Part shown: one piece after another, positions 54,023-63,154 of the stretch
How positions within the stretch are numbered: the first letter of the stretch is position 1
How the letters are laid out: each line of letters starts with the position of its first letter
From: Streptomyces albus subsp. albus
GTDB taxonomy: Bacteria > Actinomycetota > Actinomycetes > Streptomycetales > Streptomycetaceae
Assembly: GCF_000725885.1 (NCBI RefSeq)
Contig: NZ_JODR01000018.1
Location: 261,639 to 325,638, forward strand
Length of the DNA: 64,000 bases
Reading direction: 5' to 3'
Position numbers and translations under genes: made by a program
Notes under the pieces: model-generated
Database searches by the model: none
Told to the model about the DNA's origin: nothing
The model's input: the letters and a program-made list of their open reading frames with translations, nothing else

Positions 54023-56023
54023 ATGACAGCAACGACCGACGGATCCGCTGGACCCGGCGTCTCCGGAACGAAGAACCTCACGAGCGACACCCTCGCCCCC
54101 GCCGCCGGCGGACGCGAGAGCACCGTCGCCCTGGCGGAGCGGACCGCTGCCCGCGCCGTCGACCACCTGCTCGCCCGGCAGGACGAGGCGGGCTGGTGGA
54201 AGGGAGATCTGGACACCAACGTCACCATGGACGCCGAGGACCTGCTGCTGCGGGAGTTCCTCGGCATCCGGGACGAGAAGACCTCCGCAGCCGCCGCCCG
54301 CTGGATCCGCTCACAGCAGCGCGAGGACGGCACTTGGGCCACCTTCTACGGCGGACCCGGCGAGCTGTCCACCACCATCGAGGCATACGTCGCCCTCAAG
54401 CTCGCCGGCGACGACCCCGAGGCACCGCACATGGCGCGGGCCGCGGCCTGGATCAGGGAACAGGGCGGGATCGTCCGCAGCAGGGTCTTCACCCGCATCT
54501 GGCTCGCGCTCTTCGGCTGGTGGCGCTGGGAGGACCTGCCGGAGATGCCGCCGGAGATCATCTGGTTCCCCAAGTGGTTCCCGCTCAACATCTACGACTT
54601 CGGCTGCTGGGCCCGGCAGACCATCGTGCCGCTGACCATCGTGTGCGCCTACCGCCCCGTCCACCCGGCGCCCTTCCGGCTGGACGAGCTGCACGTCGAC
54701 CCCGCGCGGCCCAACCCGCCCGCCGCCAAGGCCCCCCTCACCAGCTGGGACGGTGCCTTCCAGCGCATCGACCGGGCCCTGCACGCCTACCGCAAGGTGG
54801 GCTCGCGCAGGCTGCGCAGGGCCGCTGTCAAGGAGGCGTCGCGCTGGATCATCGAGCGGCAGGAGAACGACGGCTGCTGGGGCGGCATCCAGCCGCCCGC
54901 CGTCTACTCGCTGATCGCCCTGCGGCTGCTCGGCTACGACCTGGACCACCCCGTGCTCAAGGCCGGGCTGGAGTCGCTGGACCGGTTCGCGGTCTGGCAC
55001 GACGAGCAGACCCGGATGATCGAAGCCTGCCAGTCCCCGGTGTGGGACACCTGTCTGACCGCCATCGCCCTGGCCGACGCGGGACTGCCGCGCGACCACC
55101 CGGCGCTGGTCAAGGCCGCCGACTGGATGCTCGGCGAGCAGATCGTACGTCCCGGTGACTGGTCGGTGCGCCGGCCGCAGCTGACCCCGGGCGGCTGGGC
55201 GTTCGAGTTCCACAACGACAACTATCCGGACATCGACGACACCGCCGAGGTCGCGCTGGCGCTGCGCCGTATCGAGCACCCCGACTCCGAGCGCGTGAAC
55301 CGGGCCATCGCACGGGCGGTGCGCTGGAACCTGGGCATGCAGTCCCGCGACGGCGCGTGGGGCGCCTTCGACGTGGACAACACCAGCAAGTTCCCCAACC
55401 GGCTGCCGTTCTGCGACTTCGGTGAGGTCATCGACCCGCCGTCGGCCGATGTGACCGCGCACGTGGTGGAGATGCTGGCGGCCGAGGGCAAGCAGGACGA
55501 TCCGCGTACCCGCAAGGCCATCGCCTGGCTGCTCTCCGAACAGGAGTCCAACGGTTCCTGGTTCGGCCGTTGGGGCGTCAACTACCTGTACGGCACCGGC
55601 TCGGTCGTCCCCGCACTGGTGGCCGCCGGACTGCCCACCTCGCATCCGGCCATCCGGCGGGCCGTCGGCTGGCTGGAGAGCGTGCAGAACGACGACGGCG
55701 GCTGGGGCGAGGACCTGCGCTCCTACATCGACTCCGAGTGGATCGCCAACGGCACCTCCACCGCCTCCCAGACCGGCTGGGCCCTCATGGCGCTGCTGGC
55801 CGCCGGCGAACAGGACAGCAAGGCCGTCGAACGCGGCGTCACCTGGCTGGCCGAGACCCAGCGCGAGGACGGCTACTGGGACGAGCCCTACTTCACCGGT
55901 ACCGGCTTCCCCTGGGACTTCTCCATCAACTACCACCTCTACCGGATGGTCTTCCCGCTCACCGCGCTGGGCCGCTACCTGCACGGTGACGGCCTCGCCC
56001 GGCGTACCGGACGGGACGCCTGA
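54023..56023 (+). CDS. shc: Squalene-hopene cyclase
   Basis: 666 residues, within the normal range. The catalytic DxDDTA motif (DIDDTAEVAL) lies at about 402, and numerous QW repeats such as QREDGTWATFYGG, QENDGCWGGIQ and QNDDGGWGED are spread through both barrels. It cyclises squalene to hopene/hopanol at the membrane. An N-terminal 35-residue Ala/Gly/Ser tail precedes the fold. The ATG has GGAGAAGG upstream, and the stop shares a base with the next start. Confidence 0.95.
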   Translation: MTATTDGSAGPGVSGTKNLTSDTLAPAAGGRESTVALAERTAARAVDHLLARQDEAGWWKGDLDTNVTMDAEDLLLREFLGIRDEKTSAAAARWIRSQQREDGTWATFYGGPGELSTTIEAYVALKLAGDDPEAPHMARAAAWIREQGGIVRSRVFTRIWLALFGWWRWEDLPEMPPEIIWFPKWFPLNIYDFGCWARQTIVPLTIVCAYRPVHPAPFRLDELHVDPARPNPPAAKAPLTSWDGAFQRIDRALHAYRKVGSRRLRRAAVKEASRWIIERQENDGCWGGIQPPAVYSLIALRLLGYDLDHPVLKAGLESLDRFAVWHDEQTRMIEACQSPVWDTCLTAIALADAGLPRDHPALVKAADWMLGEQIVRPGDWSVRRPQLTPGGWAFEFHNDNYPDIDDTAEVALALRRIEHPDSERVNRAIARAVRWNLGMQSRDGAWGAFDVDNTSKFPNRLPFCDFGEVIDPPSADVTAHVVEMLAAEGKQDDPRTRKAIAWLLSEQESNGSWFGRWGVNYLYGTGSVVPALVAAGLPTSHPAIRRAVGWLESVQNDDGGWGEDLRSYIDSEWIANGTSTASQTGWALMALLAAGEQDSKAVERGVTWLAETQREDGYWDEPYFTGTGFPWDFSINYHLYRMVFPLTALGRYLHGDGLARRTGRDA

Positions 56024-56697
56024 TGGACAGCCCGGAGACCCCAGGACCGCTCCTCGTGGCGTGCGCACTCGGCATCGAGCACGTCGCGCTGCGCCGCGGC
56101 CTGGGGCGCCCGGGCCCCGACCACGCGAACGGGGGAACGGACGCCGCCCGGGTGAGGCTGCTGCGCAGCGGCATGGGCCCCCAGGCCGCCCGCACCGCGG
56201 TGACCAGGGCCCTGGCCGGGGAGGAGGTGGCCGGCGGCACCGCGGTACTGGCCACCGGCTTCTGCGCCGGGCTGGCCCGCGGCATGCGGCCCGGCGATCT
56301 CGTCGTCGCCGAGGAGACCCGCGACGAGCACGGCCGCACCCGCTGCACCGGCACCGAACTGCTGACGACCGCGCTCACCAGGCGCGGCTTCGGCGGCACC
56401 GTCCACGTCGGCCCCCTCGCGGGCACCGACCGCGTGGTGCGGGGCCGGGGCCGGGCCGCACTGCACACGTCCGGAGCGATCGCCGCCGACATGGAATCCG
56501 CCGCCACACTGGGCGCCGCCGCCGCGGGCACGGCCCGGCGCCCGGTTGCGGCTGTACGGGTGGTCGTGGACGCTCCGGGCCATGAACTGATCCGCATCGG
56601 GACACTGCGGGGTGGAATATCGGCATTCCGCGTCCTTCGCGGTGTCCTGCCCGCATTCCTCGAATGGCACCGATCCCTGCTGCTCCCCTGGAGGTGA
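56023..56697 (+). CDS. hpnG: Nucleosidase-like phosphorylase superfamily protein (HpnG)
   Basis: 224 residues of the purine nucleoside phosphorylase fold. SGMGPQAARTAV (about 50) and TGFCAGLARGMRPGDLVVAEE (about 88) form the phosphate/base pocket, and AADMESAA is the ribose-binding Met-Glu. HpnG removes adenine from adenosylhopane to give phosphoribohopane/ribosylhopane. The start overlaps the shc stop by one base (TGATG). Confidence 0.88.
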   Translation: MDSPETPGPLLVACALGIEHVALRRGLGRPGPDHANGGTDAARVRLLRSGMGPQAARTAVTRALAGEEVAGGTAVLATGFCAGLARGMRPGDLVVAEETRDEHGRTRCTGTELLTTALTRRGFGGTVHVGPLAGTDRVVRGRGRAALHTSGAIAADMESAATLGAAAAGTARRPVAAVRVVVDAPGHELIRIGTLRGGISAFRVLRGVLPAFLEWHRSLLLPWR

Positions 56698-56704
56698 GCC
56701 AGAA

Positions 56705-57730
56705 ATGGCCATGCCGCTCCGCCAGACGCTCCGTATCGGGACGTATCTCTTCCAGCAGAAGCTCCGCAAGCGGGAGAAGTTCCCCCTCATCGTCGAACTG
56801 GAACCGTTGTTCGCCTGCAATCTGAAGTGCGAGGGCTGCGGAAAGATCCAGCACCCGGCCGGTGTTCTCAAGCAGCGGATGCCGGTGGCCCAGGCGGTGG
56901 GGGCCGTACTGGAGTCCGGCGCGCCGATGGTTTCCATCGCGGGCGGTGAGCCGCTGATGCACCCGCAGATCGGGGAGATCGTGCGGGAACTGGTGGCCAG
57001 GCGCAAATACGTCTTCCTTTGCACCAATGCCATGCTGCTGCGCAAGAAGATGGACCAGTTCAAGCCGTCGCCGTATTTCGCTTTCGCCGTGCACATCGAC
57101 GGGCTGCGCGAGCGGCACGACGCCTCCGTCGCGAAGGAGGGCGTGTTCGACGAGGCGGTGGAGGCCATGAAGGAGGCCAAGCGCCGCGGTTTCCGCGTCA
57201 CCACCAATTCCACGTTCTTCAACACGGACACCCCGCAGACCATCATCGACGTTCTCAACTTCCTGAACGACGAGATCAAGGTCGACGAGATGATGATCTC
57301 GCCCGCCTATGCCTACGAGAAGGCGCCCGACCAGGAGCACTTCCTCGGCGTGGAACAGACCCGGGAGCTGTTCAAGAAGGCGTTCGCCGGCGGCAACAGG
57401 GCCCGCTGGCGGCTCAACCACAGCCCGCTCTTCCTCGACTTCCTCGAAGGCAAGGCCGACTTCGACTGCACCGCCTGGGCCATCCCCAACTACTCCCTGT
57501 TCGGCTGGCAGCGCCCCTGCTACCTGATGAGCGACGGCTACGTCCCCACCTACCGGCAGCTGGTCGAGGAGACCGACTGGGACAAGTACGGCCGCGGCAA
57601 GGACCCCCGGTGCGCCAACTGCATGGCCCACTGCGGCTACGAGCCGACCGCCGTGCTGGCCACCATGGGCTCCCTCAAGGAGTCGCTGCGCGCGGCCCGC
57701 GAGACCGCAGCCGGGAACCGGGCCGGCTGA
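56705..57730 (+). CDS. hpnH: Radical SAM hopanoid C35-forming enzyme HpnH
   Basis: 341 residues. The iron-sulfur motif CNLKCEGC (about 40-47) and GGEP (about 83) mark a radical SAM enzyme; a C-terminal CANCMAHCGYEPTA cluster is typical of HpnH. It adds a 5'-deoxyadenosyl radical to diploptene to form adenosylhopane, the substrate of HpnG. The ATG has GGAGGT 9 bp upstream. Confidence 0.93.
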   Translation: MAMPLRQTLRIGTYLFQQKLRKREKFPLIVELEPLFACNLKCEGCGKIQHPAGVLKQRMPVAQAVGAVLESGAPMVSIAGGEPLMHPQIGEIVRELVARRKYVFLCTNAMLLRKKMDQFKPSPYFAFAVHIDGLRERHDASVAKEGVFDEAVEAMKEAKRRGFRVTTNSTFFNTDTPQTIIDVLNFLNDEIKVDEMMISPAYAYEKAPDQEHFLGVEQTRELFKKAFAGGNRARWRLNHSPLFLDFLEGKADFDCTAWAIPNYSLFGWQRPCYLMSDGYVPTYRQLVEETDWDKYGRGKDPRCANCMAHCGYEPTAVLATMGSLKESLRAARETAAGNRAG

Positions 57731-57775
57731 GCACCGCCAGCGAAGATCATCGAGCCAGGAGAAGGGGAGCGTGGC

Positions 57776-59158
57776 GTGACCGGTTTCGACCTGACCAAGC
57801 TGCTGGCCGAACGCAGCGGTGAACGGTACGAGTTGCACACCCGGTACCTGAACCACCAACTGCCGCGCATGCTGCGCACCATCGGCTTCGACAAGGTGTA
57901 CGAGCGTGCCGAGGGCGCCCACTTCTACGACGCCGAGGGCAACGACTACCTGGACATGCTCTCCGGCTTCGGCGTCATGGGCCTGGGCCGCCACCATCCG
58001 GTCGTCAGACAGGCCCTGCACGACGTGCTGGACGCCCAGCTCGCCGACCTCACCCGGTTCGACTGCCAGCCGCTGCCCGGACTGCTGGCCGAGAAACTGC
58101 TGTCGTACGCGCCCGGCCTCGACCGGGTGTTCTTCGGCAACAGCGGCACCGAAGCGGTGGAGACGGCACTCAAGTTCGCCCGGTACGCCACCGGCAGGCC
58201 CCGCGTGCTCTACTGCACCCACGCCTTCCACGGGCTGACCACCGGCTCGCTGTCCGTCAACGGCGAGAGGGGATTCCGCGACGGTTTCGCCCCGCTGCTT
58301 CCCGACACCCCCGTCGAACTGGGCGACCTCGACGCGCTGGAACGCGAGCTGCGCGCGAAGGACGTGGCGGCGCTCGTCGTCGAGCCCATCCAGGGCAAGG
58401 GCGTGCACGCGGCCCCGCCCGGCTATCTGCGGGCCGCCCGCGAACTGCTGCACAAGCACGGGGCGCTGCTGATCGCCGACGAGGTGCAGACGGGCATCGG
58501 CCGCACCGGCGACTTCTTCGCCTACCAGCACGAGGACGGCGTCGACCCGGACCTGGTGTGCGTGGCCAAGTCGCTGTCGGGCGGCTACGTACCGGTGGGC
58601 GCGACGCTCGGCAAGGACTGGATCTTCAAGAAGGTCTACTCCTCCATGGACCGGGTCCAGGTGCACTCGGCCAGCTTCGGCAGCAACGCCCAGGCGATGG
58701 CCGCCGGCCTGGCCACCCTCGCGGTCATGGACGACGAGCGGATCACCGAGAACGCCCGCCGCACCGGTGACGAGCTGCGCACCCGGCTGGCCGCGCTCGT
58801 CGACAAGTACGAGCTGCTGCACGAAGTGCGCGGCCGGGGCCTGATGATCGGCATCGAGTTCGGCAAGCCGAGGTCGCTGGGGCTGCGCAGCCGCTGGACG
58901 ATGCTCCAGACCGCCCGCAAGGGCCTGTTCGCGCAGATGGTCGTCGTCCCGCTGCTGCAGAAGCACCGCATCCTCACCCAGGTCTCCGGCGACCACCTGG
59001 AGGTCATCAAGCTGATTCCGCCGCTGGTGATCGGCGAGGCCGAGGTGGACCGCTTCGTGACCGCGTTCACCGAGGTCATGGAGGACGCGCACAACGGCGG
59101 CGGTCTCATGTGGGACTTCGGCCGCACCCTGGTCAAGCAGGCCGTCGCCAACCGCTGA
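57776..59158 (+). CDS. hpnO: Class III aminotransferase, HpnO-like (aminobacteriohopanetriol formation)
   Basis: 460 residues of the PLP fold I. GNSGTEAVETALKFA binds phosphate, IADEVQTGIGRTG holds the PLP Asp, and VAKSLSGGYVPVGA the Schiff-base Lys near 263. Its place after hpnH matches the S. coelicolor cluster, where the related enzyme aminates the hopanoid side chain. GTG 57776 has GGAGAAGGGGAG upstream. The operon ends at a hairpin 25 bp downstream. Confidence 0.85.
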   Translation: MTGFDLTKLLAERSGERYELHTRYLNHQLPRMLRTIGFDKVYERAEGAHFYDAEGNDYLDMLSGFGVMGLGRHHPVVRQALHDVLDAQLADLTRFDCQPLPGLLAEKLLSYAPGLDRVFFGNSGTEAVETALKFARYATGRPRVLYCTHAFHGLTTGSLSVNGERGFRDGFAPLLPDTPVELGDLDALERELRAKDVAALVVEPIQGKGVHAAPPGYLRAARELLHKHGALLIADEVQTGIGRTGDFFAYQHEDGVDPDLVCVAKSLSGGYVPVGATLGKDWIFKKVYSSMDRVQVHSASFGSNAQAMAAGLATLAVMDDERITENARRTGDELRTRLAALVDKYELLHEVRGRGLMIGIEFGKPRSLGLRSRWTMLQTARKGLFAQMVVVPLLQKHRILTQVSGDHLEVIKLIPPLVIGEAEVDRFVTAFTEVMEDAHNGGGLMWDFGRTLVKQAVANR

Positions 59159-59181
59159 ACCGGCGACCGCTCAGCGGACCC

Positions 59182-59226
59182 CGCCGCGGGCCCGGACCGG
59201 AACAGCTCCGGCCCGGGCCCGCGGCG
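59182..59226. terminator. Terminator between the hopanoid operon and metE
   Basis: Perfect 14-bp arms (59182-59195 and 59213-59226) plus an inner CCGG/CCGG pairing. It lies between convergent genes. Confidence 0.8.
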
Positions 59227-59261
59227 CTGCGCCGGGAAGTGCGCACCGGCTGCCCGTCCGG

Positions 59262-61631
59262 TCAGTCCGGGGAGCCCGGCAGCTCGGCGCGCACCGTGTG
59301 CGCCGCGGTCACCATGTTCCGCAGGGCCGCCCTCACCTGGGGCCACTCGCGGGTCTTGAGCCCGCAGTCCGGGTTGACCCACAGCCGGTCAGCGGACAGG
59401 GCCGCCAGCCCCTTGCGGAGCAGGGCGGCGAGTTCCCCGGCGTCGGGCACCCGCGGACTGTGGATGTCGTACACGCCGGGGCCCGCCTCGCGCGGGTAGC
59501 CGTACGACCGCAGTTCGTCGGCCACCTGCATCCGGGAGCGGGCCGCCTCCAGGCTGATGACGTCGGCGTCCAGCGCGTCGATGGCCTCGATGATGTCGCC
59601 GAACTCCGCGTAACACATGTGGGTGTGGATCTGGGTGTCCGCCCGCACCCCGCCGGTGGCCAGCCGGAACGCCTCGGTCGCCCACGCCAGATGGGCCCGG
59701 CGCCCGGCGGCGCGCAGCGGCAGCGTCTCACGCAGCGCCGGCTCGTCCACCTGGATCACCGGCGTACCGGCCGCCTCCAGTTCGCACACCTCGTCGCGCA
59801 GTGCCAGCGCCACCTGGCGGGCCGTGACCGACCGCGGCTGGTCGTCCCTGACGAACGACCAGGCCAGCATGGTGACCGGGCCTGTCAGCATCCCCTTGAC
59901 GGGGCGCGAGGTGAGCGACTGCGCGTACCGCGTCCAGCGCACCGTCATCGGCTCCGGGCGCGCCACGTCACCGGCCAGGATCGGCGGCCGTACGTAGCGG
60001 GTGCCGTACGACTGGACCCAGCCGTGCCGGGTGGTGAGGAAACCGGTGAGCCGCTCGGCGAAGTAGCGCACCATGTCGTCCCGTTCGGCCTCGCCGTGCA
60101 CCAGCACGTCGAGCCCCGCCTCCTCCTGGAAGGCGATCACCTCGCCGATCTCGGCCGCCACCCGCTGCTCGTACTCCGCAACGCCGGTCCGGCCGGCCCG
60201 CAGCGCGGCGCGGGCCTCGCGCAGCGCACGTGTCTGCGGGAACGAGCCCACGGTGGTGGTGGGCAGCGGCGGCAGCCCCAGCCGGGTGCGCTGCGCCGCC
60301 GTACGCCGCGAGTACGGCACGCCACGCCGCCCGTCGGCCTCGGTGGCCGCGGCGGCACGGGCCCGTACGGCCGTGTCACGGGTCAGCGGCGAGGCGGTGC
60401 GGGACGCCAGGTGGGCACGATTGGCGGCGAGCCGCGCGCGGATGGCGCCGGTCCCCTCGGACAGTCCGCGGGCCAGGGTCGCGGCCTCCCGGGCCTTCTG
60501 CCGCGCGAACGCCAGCCAGCGCGCGACCTGCGGATCCAGGTCCCGCTCCGCCCCAACGTCCAGCGGGACGTGCAGCAGCGAGCAGGAGGCGGCCACATCC
60601 ACCCGGCCGGCCAGGCCCAGCAGCGTCCCCAGCGTGGTCATGGACCGCTCGTGATCGTCGATCCACACGTTCCGCCCGTCGATCACCCCTGCCACCAGCC
60701 GTTTGCCGGGCAGACCGCCGACTGCGGCCAGCTCGTCGAGGTTGGCGGCTGCGGGGCCCGTGAAGTCGAGCGCCAGGCCCTCGACCGGCGCCTTCGCCAG
60801 GACGGGCAGGGCCTCACCGAGGCGGTCGAAGTAGGAGGCGACCAGCAGCCGCGGCCGGTCCGCCGACTCGCCCAGGTACCGGTAGGCGCGGGCCGTCGCC
60901 GCCAGCTCGGCGGGCGTGCGGTCCTGCACCAGGGCCGGCTCGTCCAGCTGCACCCAGTCGGCGCCGGCCGCGCGCAGCCGCGCCAGGATCTCGGCGTATA
61001 CGGGCAGCAGCCTCCCCAGCAGCGACAGCGGCTCGAAGTCCGGCGCCGAGCCGGGGGCGGGCTTGGCCAGCAGCAGATAGGTGACCGGCCCCACCAGCAC
61101 CGGCCGCGGGGCCGCCACACCGAGTGCGAGCGCCTCCGTCAGCTCGGCCGTCTGCTTGCCGGGGTCCGCACGGAAGACGGTTCCGTCCCCGATCTCGGGC
61201 ACCAGGTAGTGGTAGTTGGTGTCGAACCACTTGGTCATCTCCAGCGGCGCGGTCTCCCGTGTGCCGCGGGCCATGGCGAAGTAGCCGTCCAGCGGATCGG
61301 CGGCGACGGCCGCGCGGTGCCGTTCGGGGACGGCGCCGACCATGACCGTGGTGTCGAGCATGTGGTCGTAGAGCGAGAAGTCGCCCGTGGGCACCTCGTG
61401 CAGGCCCGCCTCGGCCATCTGCCGCCAGTTGGCGCGGCGGAGCCGGGCGGCGGTGGCCAGCAGGGACTCCGCGTCGACGCGGCCCCTCCAGTAGCCCTCG
61501 ACCGCCTTCTTGAGCTCGCGGTCGGGCCCCTGCCGCGGATAGCCGTGCACTGTGGCGCGGGCCGTGCCGGTCCCTCCGGTGGACGCCCGGGGGCCGGGCG
61601 CCGGTGCTGTGCGGTGTCCGGTCGCTGTCAC
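59262..61631 (-). CDS. metE: Cobalamin-independent methionine synthase
   Basis: 789 residues, the usual MetE size. It transfers methyl from methyltetrahydropteroyl-triglutamate to homocysteine. The N-terminal barrel has KKAVEGYWRGR and KWFDTNYHYLVPE; the C-terminal zinc-binding barrel has LPTTTVGSFPQT, HGEAERDDMVRYFAE, IHTHMCYAEF (His and Cys ligands) and the last ligand in VNPDCGLKTR. GTG 61631 has AAGGAG 7 bp upstream. The frame is open through the leader, but that part is the riboswitch region. Confidence 0.93.
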   Translation of the reverse strand: MTATGHRTAPAPGPRASTGGTGTARATVHGYPRQGPDRELKKAVEGYWRGRVDAESLLATAARLRRANWRQMAEAGLHEVPTGDFSLYDHMLDTTVMVGAVPERHRAAVAADPLDGYFAMARGTRETAPLEMTKWFDTNYHYLVPEIGDGTVFRADPGKQTAELTEALALGVAAPRPVLVGPVTYLLLAKPAPGSAPDFEPLSLLGRLLPVYAEILARLRAAGADWVQLDEPALVQDRTPAELAATARAYRYLGESADRPRLLVASYFDRLGEALPVLAKAPVEGLALDFTGPAAANLDELAAVGGLPGKRLVAGVIDGRNVWIDDHERSMTTLGTLLGLAGRVDVAASCSLLHVPLDVGAERDLDPQVARWLAFARQKAREAATLARGLSEGTGAIRARLAANRAHLASRTASPLTRDTAVRARAAAATEADGRRGVPYSRRTAAQRTRLGLPPLPTTTVGSFPQTRALREARAALRAGRTGVAEYEQRVAAEIGEVIAFQEEAGLDVLVHGEAERDDMVRYFAERLTGFLTTRHGWVQSYGTRYVRPPILAGDVARPEPMTVRWTRYAQSLTSRPVKGMLTGPVTMLAWSFVRDDQPRSVTARQVALALRDEVCELEAAGTPVIQVDEPALRETLPLRAAGRRAHLAWATEAFRLATGGVRADTQIHTHMCYAEFGDIIEAIDALDADVISLEAARSRMQVADELRSYGYPREAGPGVYDIHSPRVPDAGELAALLRKGLAALSADRLWVNPDCGLKTREWPQVRAALRNMVTAAHTVRAELPGSPD

Positions 61632-61696
61632 GCAACTCTCCTTCGCGAGACGTCTCAGCGCTCCCGGAGCGGGACGAGGACGCGAAGGACGACAGG

Positions 61697-61721
61697 GCGG
61701 ACGGCCGTCGGTGCCGTCCGC
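61697..61721 (-). terminator. Hairpin in the metE leader, likely riboswitch expression platform
   Basis: GCGGACGGC (61697-61705) and GCCGTCCGC (61713-61721) are perfect 9-bp arms with a 7-nt loop. It lies between the cobalamin aptamer and metE, where transcription could be stopped when cobalamin is bound. Confidence 0.5.
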
Positions 61722-61814
61722 GTCGCACGCGTGCGAGGGCCACCCGCACGTGTGCGCTGTTCTCCGACCCGCCCACGAGGTCTCCGGGAGAACCGCACGC
61801 GTATACGACGCGTA

Positions 61815-62035
61815 CGGGCAGCGGGCAGGTCTTCGGACTCGCGGGCACACCCGCCGGACTCGTACCGGCGGACACCTAATGGCCGTCGCTTCCCGGACCG
61901 GCGGTCCAGTGCGTATGACGGCGGTCGTTCCCGCTCACCGCTGCGGGGCAGTCCCGGATTCGCACCGGGTTCCCTCTTGCGACGCCTCCCGCCTGGCGGA
62001 CGGGGCGAACCAGCTGCGGCGCCAGCCTAACGGCG
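61815..62035 (-). ncRNA. Cobalamin riboswitch upstream of metE
   Basis: Minus strand. GGGAA (61970-61974), then CCCGGTGCGAATCCGGGA and CTGCCCCGCAGCGGTGA form the conserved core. The B12 box GAAGACCTGCC lies at about 61825-61836, preceded by AGTCC. The order and spacing match the cobalamin aptamer. Repression of B12-independent metE by cobalamin is the established role in Streptomyces, where MetH takes over when B12 is present. The outer ends of the element are approximate. Confidence 0.9.
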
Positions 62036-62066
62036 GACGCGCCGGATGTCTGCGGTGCCCGTCGGA

Positions 62067-62096
62067 CGCGGGGCCGCACCGGCACCGGGCCCCGCG
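62067..62096 (-). terminator. Terminator of the tyrosine phosphatase gene
   Basis: CGCGGGGCC (62067-62075) pairs with GGCCCCGCG (62088-62096). It stands between the phosphatase stop (62120) and the riboswitch and would insulate metE from upstream transcription. Confidence 0.65.
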
Positions 62097-62119
62097 CCGG
62101 GCGGGCACCGGAATCCGGG

Positions 62120-62914
62120 TCAGCCCTCCAGCATGCGGTCCTGGAGCCGGGCCCGGGTGTGCCGCGAGAGCTTGAGGCCCTCGGTCAGATAGGTGTCCAC
62201 GTCGCCCCACGTCCCGTCGATCGTGTCGAACGCCGCGTGCAGATACGCCGCGCGGGCGTCGAAGAGCGGCGCCAGCAGCTCCAGCACTTCCGGGGACATC
62301 CCGGCCTTCGAACGGGGGCTGCGGTAGATCTTGTACCGCCGGTGCGGCTGGTTCGACTGGAGGTAGTCCTCCTCGATCGCCGCCCGGTCCACGCCGAGGG
62401 CCAGCAGCGTGATCGCCACCGACAGCCCCGCCCGGTCCTTGCCCGCGGCGCAGTGCATCAGCGCGGGCACGCTGTCCTCGGCGAGCGCGTGCAGGATGCG
62501 GCTGTGCTCGGCCGTACGCGAGGTGATCATGGCCCGGTAGGAGCTGGTCATCCGCTCGACGGCCAGCCCGTCGCCGAGGATCGCGCGGAGCTGGTCCAGC
62601 TCGCCGTCGCGCACCATCTTCCAGAACTCGGCGCCGTCGGCCGGGTCGGACAGCGGGATGTTGACGTTGCGGACACCGGGAAGTTCCACGTCGGGGCCGT
62701 CGAGCGCCTGGTCGGCGGAGTTGCGGAAGTCGAAGACGGTGTGCAGCTTCAGGCCGCCCAGGAAGACGGTGTCCTGGGGGGTGGCGTGCGCCAGGTGACC
62801 GCTGCGGAAGAGCACCCCTCGCCGCACCCGCCGGCCATCCACCGTCGGCAGCCCGCCGACGTCGCGGAAGTTCCGAACCCCGGCCAGCTCGATCTCGGTG
62901 GGCTCCTGAGTCAC
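62120..62914 (-). CDS. Tyrosine-protein phosphatase (PtpB/Y_phosphatase3 type)
   Basis: 264 residues. The P-loop HCAAGKDRAG (Cys near 155) has the C-x5-R form with the AGKDRAG variant of MptpB-like enzymes. The N-terminus NFRDVGGL and the VFDFRNSADQ segment are family markers. It may dephosphorylate Tyr or phosphoinositides; cytosolic. GTG 62914 has GAGGGAG upstream. Confidence 0.88.
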   Translation of the reverse strand: MTQEPTEIELAGVRNFRDVGGLPTVDGRRVRRGVLFRSGHLAHATPQDTVFLGGLKLHTVFDFRNSADQALDGPDVELPGVRNVNIPLSDPADGAEFWKMVRDGELDQLRAILGDGLAVERMTSSYRAMITSRTAEHSRILHALAEDSVPALMHCAAGKDRAGLSVAITLLALGVDRAAIEEDYLQSNQPHRRYKIYRSPRSKAGMSPEVLELLAPLFDARAAYLHAAFDTIDGTWGDVDTYLTEGLKLSRHTRARLQDRMLEG

Positions 62915-63154
62915 GAGTGCTCCCTCTGCGTTCCGCTACGGCCGTCCGTTCGACGATACGACATCGGTGCCTGAGGCGATCAGTTCCCGTAGGTGACCGG
63001 AACGGGGCGCAGTCCCGAGGCGCCCGGGGCCGGTGCGGAGACCGCGACTGAACCGGCGGGGCCCATGGACGCGCACCGGGGCCCGCACGGCGGCGAGCGG
63101 GGTGCCGCCCGGGGCGGCAGGGCAGGTGTGGTCCCGTCGCCGTAGGCTCGCACC

